A DNA stretch of 8,253 nucleotides from Phocaeicola_A sp964432715 (GTDB taxonomy: Bacteria > Bacteroidota > Bacteroidia > Bacteroidales > Bacteroidaceae): NCBI GenBank assembly GCA_964432715.1, contig CAYSOW010000091.1:1-8253 (forward strand), read 5' to 3'. Positions 5,724 through 8,253 of this stretch are shown in pieces (position 1 is the first letter of the stretch; every line of letters starts with the position of its first letter). The position numbers and the translations under genes were made by a program. The notes below the pieces were generated by a model. The model saw only the letters and a program-made list of their open reading frames with translations. It had not been told where the DNA came from and searched no databases.

Positions 5724-6189
5724 CCGAATGAATATGAAACTTTTTAAGCATTGGTTGATGATCTGCTTGCTGGTGCCCCTGTTGGCCGCTTGCAGCAGTG
5801 AAGACAGCATTGAAGGCATCTTTATAAATAAGGTGTGGCGACTGAGCACCATCATGGAAGGCAGCAAGAAGGGCAGCATCTATGCTTCAGACTCCGAGGA
5901 GCAGAAGACCATCTCGGAGAGCGAAGCGGGATGTTTCACTATCTCCTTCCTGCCCAACACCTTCAGCGTGCGTACGCTGAAGAACAGCTACAACGGTACG
6001 TGGGAAGTGGACGGCAAGAAGCAATCCATCTCATTCAGCTTCACCAACCTGACCACCGACCCATCGGACGCGGTCAGCAAGCGAATGATTAACATCATGA
6101 AGAATGCAGTGAAATATAGCGGCGACTCCAACACGCTGACCATTCAGCCGCAGAGTGGAGCCTACCTCTTACTTTATCCCTTAAATTAA
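5716..6189 (+). CDS. Small lipoprotein, DUF4847-like, lipocalin-like fold likely
   Basis: The 157-residue product begins with a type II signal peptide: basic residues, a hydrophobic core, then the lipobox LLAAC with Cys26. The mature part starts CSSEDS, and acidic residues just after the Cys resemble the Bacteroidetes signal for lipoprotein export to the cell surface, so an outer-membrane or surface location is likely. The mature domain is short and strand-rich, with motifs such as NKVWRLSTIMEG and NGTWEVDGKKQSISFSF that suggest a lipocalin-like barrel. I recall this arrangement as DUF4847 of Bacteroides but could not check it. No catalytic motif is visible and the function is unknown. In-frame ATGs at 5728 and 5734 are alternatives; the last gives a compact MKLFKHW start with the Cys at position 20 and is quite plausible. 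The dCMP deaminase follows after 9 bases. Confidence 0.8.
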   Translation: MNNRMNMKLFKHWLMICLLVPLLAACSSEDSIEGIFINKVWRLSTIMEGSKKGSIYASDSEEQKTISESEAGCFTISFLPNTFSVRTLKNSYNGTWEVDGKKQSISFSFTNLTTDPSDAVSKRMINIMKNAVKYSGDSNTLTIQPQSGAYLLLYPLN

Positions 6190-6198
6190 AAATAGGAT

Positions 6199-6651
6199 AT
6201 GACAACAACAGAATCGGAAAACAAACAGGTGGAGTTGGACAAGCGGTACATCCGCATGGCCGGCATCTGGGCTGAGAACTCCTATTGCCAACGTCGCAAG
6301 GTGGGAGCGCTCATTGTAAAGGACAAGATGATTATCTCCGACGGATACAACGGAACCCCTTCGGGTTTTGAAAATGTGTGCGAGGACGAGAACAACGTGA
6401 CCAAGCCCTACGTGCTGCACGCTGAAGCCAACGCCATCACAAAAATTGCCTGCTCGAGCAACAGCAGTCGAGGCGCCACGATGTATGTCACGGCGGCTCC
6501 TTGCATCGAATGTGCCAAACTGATTATTCAGGCGGGCATCCGACGCGTTGTCTATTCTGAACAATATCGACTACAAGACGGACTCGACCTGCTGAAACGG
6601 GCACATATCGACGTCGTCTACTTAAACCCTAATGAAACAGACCATGAGTGA
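6199..6651 (+). CDS. dCMP deaminase family protein
   Basis: Members convert dCMP to dUMP by zinc-dependent deamination, feeding thymidylate synthesis in the cytoplasm. The 150-residue protein carries the full cytidine/deoxycytidylate deaminase signature: HAEANAI with His74 (zinc) and Glu76 (proton shuttle), and PCIECAK with Cys102 and Cys105 (zinc). RRKVGALIV (32-40) and DGYNGTPSGFEN (48-59) are typical of the dCMP branch, including ComEB-like proteins, rather than of tRNA adenosine deaminases. Length is normal for the family. The start has an AGGA immediately upstream (6194-6197), too close to act as a standard Shine-Dalgarno. The 3' end overlaps the S41 protease gene by 8 or 20 bases depending on that gene's start, so cotranscription and possibly translational coupling are likely. 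Whether the enzyme prefers dCMP over related nucleotides cannot be read from the sequence. Confidence 0.92.
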   Translation: MTTTESENKQVELDKRYIRMAGIWAENSYCQRRKVGALIVKDKMIISDGYNGTPSGFENVCEDENNVTKPYVLHAEANAITKIACSSNSSRGATMYVTAAPCIECAKLIIQAGIRRVVYSEQYRLQDGLDLLKRAHIDVVYLNPNETDHE

Positions 6652-8253
6652 ACATCGTAATTCATCACGCTTTATTCCTATCATCATCGCGGTGAGCGTT
6701 GTGATAGGTATATTGGTTGGAGTGTTCTACTCCAATCACTTTGCAGGCAATCGCCTGAGTATTATCAACACTTCGTCGAACAAGCTGAACGACTTGCTGC
6801 GTATCGTGGATAATCAGTATGTCGACTCGGTGGATATGACTGACTTGGTGGAGAAGGCTATGCCGCAAATTCTGGCGGAGCTTGATCCGCACTCGATGTA
6901 TATCTCGGCGAAGGATCTGGAGGATACCAATGCGGAACTGAAGGGTTCGTTCAGCGGCATCGGTGTGGCTTTCACCATTCAGCATGACACCATCTACATC
7001 AGCGACGTGATTCAGGGCGGTCCTTCCGAGAAGGTGGGACTGATGGCGGGCGACCGCATCATCACGGTGGACGACTCGCTCTTTGTGGGTGAGGTGGTGA
7101 CCAACAGCAGTACGATGCACAAGCTGAAGGGTCCGAAGGGTACCACGGTGAAGGTGGGCATTCTGCGTCGCGGGGTGAAGAATTTGATTCCTTACACCAT
7201 CGTGCGCGGTGATATTCCGGTGAAGAGTGTGGATGCTGCCTATATGCTCTCTGACAAGGTGGGCTACCTGCATATCAACAAGTTTGGCGAGACCACTTAC
7301 TCGGAGATGATTGTGGGCTTGGTGACGCTGCAACAACAGGGCATGAAGGAGCTGGTCATCGACCTCCGCGACAACTCGGGCGGTTACATGGGCGCTGCCA
7401 TTCAGATGGTCAACGAGTTTCTGCCGAAGAATCGACTGGTGGTCTACACCGAAGGTCGCAAGTCGCCCCGTCAGGACTATCGTGCCGACGGCCGAGGCAC
7501 CTTCCAGAACCTGCCGTTGGTGGTGCTCATCAACGAGTCGTCTGCTTCGGCAAGTGAGATCTTCTCGGGCGCTATTCAGGACAACGACCGCGGTACTATC
7601 ATCGGTCGCCGTTCCTTCGGAAAGGGATTGGTGCAGCAGCCCATCGACTTCCGCGACGGTTCTGCCATCCGCCTGACCATTGCGCGCTACTATACCCCGT
7701 CCGGACGTTGCATCCAGAAGCCCTACACCAGTGGCAAGGACGAGGCGTATGAGTTCGACTTGCAGACGCGTTTCGACCACGGAGAGTTCTTCTCACAAGA
7801 TAGCATCAAGCAGAACGAAGAGGTGGAATATCACACCTCCATCGGTCGTCCGGTCTACGGCGGCGGTGGCATCATGCCGGATATCTTCGTGCCGCAAGAC
7901 ACCATCGGCTACACCTCTTATTACTTCACGGCCGTTAACAACCGTCTGACGGTGGAGTTTGCCTTCCAATACACTGATGAGAACCGCGCCAAACTGGCAA
8001 CCTACAGCACCGTGAAGGAGTTGCACCTCTTCTTGATGCGTCAATCGCTCCTCGAGAAGTTTGCACAGTTTGCCGAGAGTCGCGGACTGCAGCGTCGCAA
8101 CCTGATGATTCAGAAATCGCGCAAGTTGCTGGAGCGTACGCTCTACGGCAACATCATCTATAACATGATGGGCACCGAGGAGTATATGAAGTTCCTCAAC
8201 GAGTCTGACCCCACCGTACTGAAGGCGGCTGAGGTGCTGGAGGCGGGTGAAGC
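6632..8253 (+). CDS. S41-family C-terminal processing protease (CtpA/Tsp type), 3' end cut by the window
   Basis: These serine/lysine-dyad proteases trim or degrade envelope proteins from their C-termini. The frame gives 540 codons and is still open at the end of the window. In order: a short cytoplasmic N-terminus, one membrane anchor (about residues 15-33), LDPHS at 84-88, a PDZ domain (about 105-182, starting GSFSGIGVAF), then the catalytic domain. SSASASEIFSGAIQD contains Ser306, and Lys331 in SFGKGLVQQ lies 25 residues later, the spacing of E. coli Tsp Ser430/Lys455. Asp317 and Gln335 match assisting residues of relatives. The catalytic site faces the periplasm if the anchor is as predicted. 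An in-frame TAA at 6623-6625 limits the start to 6632 or 6644; the latter gives MSEHRNSSRF and an 8-base overlap with the deaminase gene. A lipoprotein in the same run might be a partner or substrate, which is conjecture. Confidence 0.94.
   Translation, partial: MKQTMSEHRNSSRFIPIIIAVSVVIGILVGVFYSNHFAGNRLSIINTSSNKLNDLLRIVDNQYVDSVDMTDLVEKAMPQILAELDPHSMYISAKDLEDTNAELKGSFSGIGVAFTIQHDTIYISDVIQGGPSEKVGLMAGDRIITVDDSLFVGEVVTNSSTMHKLKGPKGTTVKVGILRRGVKNLIPYTIVRGDIPVKSVDAAYMLSDKVGYLHINKFGETTYSEMIVGLVTLQQQGMKELVIDLRDNSGGYMGAAIQMVNEFLPKNRLVVYTEGRKSPRQDYRADGRGTFQNLPLVVLINESSASASEIFSGAIQDNDRGTIIGRRSFGKGLVQQPIDFRDGSAIRLTIARYYTPSGRCIQKPYTSGKDEAYEFDLQTRFDHGEFFSQDSIKQNEEVEYHTSIGRPVYGGGGIMPDIFVPQDTIGYTSYYFTAVNNRLTVEFAFQYTDENRAKLATYSTVKELHLFLMRQSLLEKFAQFAESRGLQRRNLMIQKSRKLLERTLYGNIIYNMMGTEEYMKFLNESDPTVLKAAEVLEAGE

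Noticed and set aside
6665..7780. 371-codon open frame antisense to the S41 protease
   Set aside because: The plus strand encodes a complete PDZ and catalytic domain here. The antisense product has no motif and looks like translated noise.
1..8253. tRNA or rRNA genes, CRISPR arrays, insertion sequences, phage or defence genes
   Set aside because: I saw no cloverleaf-type sequence, no regularly spaced repeats, no transposase or integrase motifs, and nearly all sequence is accounted for by recognisable housekeeping-type genes. Short or divergent RNA genes could still be missed by eye.

Overview
The window looks like chromosomal DNA of a Bacteroides-type organism (order Bacteroidales). The protein set points that way: a DUF6048-like outer-membrane-type tail, MntP, ApbE, a small DUF4847-like lipoprotein, a dCMP deaminase and an S41 protease of the form common in Bacteroides. 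Intergenic DNA is AT-rich, clear Shine-Dalgarno sequences are mostly absent, and promoters carry the Bacteroidetes -7 box TAnnTTTG instead of an E. coli-type -10. Exactly 100 N (5591-5690) mark a scaffold gap in a draft assembly, so distances across it are not real.

Layout. Positions 1-1960 hold a plus-strand run: the 3' end of a DUF6048-like gene, mntP (Mn efflux) and apbE (FMN transferase), separated by 24 and 4 bases and probably one operon. A MarC-family membrane protein gene (1944-2534, minus) meets apbE tail to tail with a 17-base overlap. A 223-base AT-rich divergent region (2535-2757) carries two opposed -7 boxes, an 11-bp tandem repeat and several DnaA-box-like nonamers. Rightward lies a Crp/Fnr-family regulator (2758-3453), then a short intergenic region with a palindrome and a strong hairpin, then a large M3-family zinc peptidase (Dcp/OpdA type, from 3552) cut by the gap near its C-terminus. 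After the gap come a ten-codon orphan reading frame, a small lipoprotein (5716-6189), a dCMP deaminase (6199-6651) and an S41 C-terminal-processing protease (from 6632, running off the end). The last three are tightly packed and probably cotranscribed.

How the genes may work together. MntP and ApbE link metal homeostasis to flavinylation of exported or membrane redox proteins. The M3 peptidase finishes degradation of short peptides in the cytoplasm, while the S41 protease and the lipoprotein act in the envelope. No defence system, mobile element, CRISPR array or RNA gene was found. This is largely ordinary housekeeping sequence. The places most worth a second look are the 2535-2757 intergenic region, an AT-rich patch with a perfect promoter box inside the peptidase gene, and the sequence hidden in the gap.
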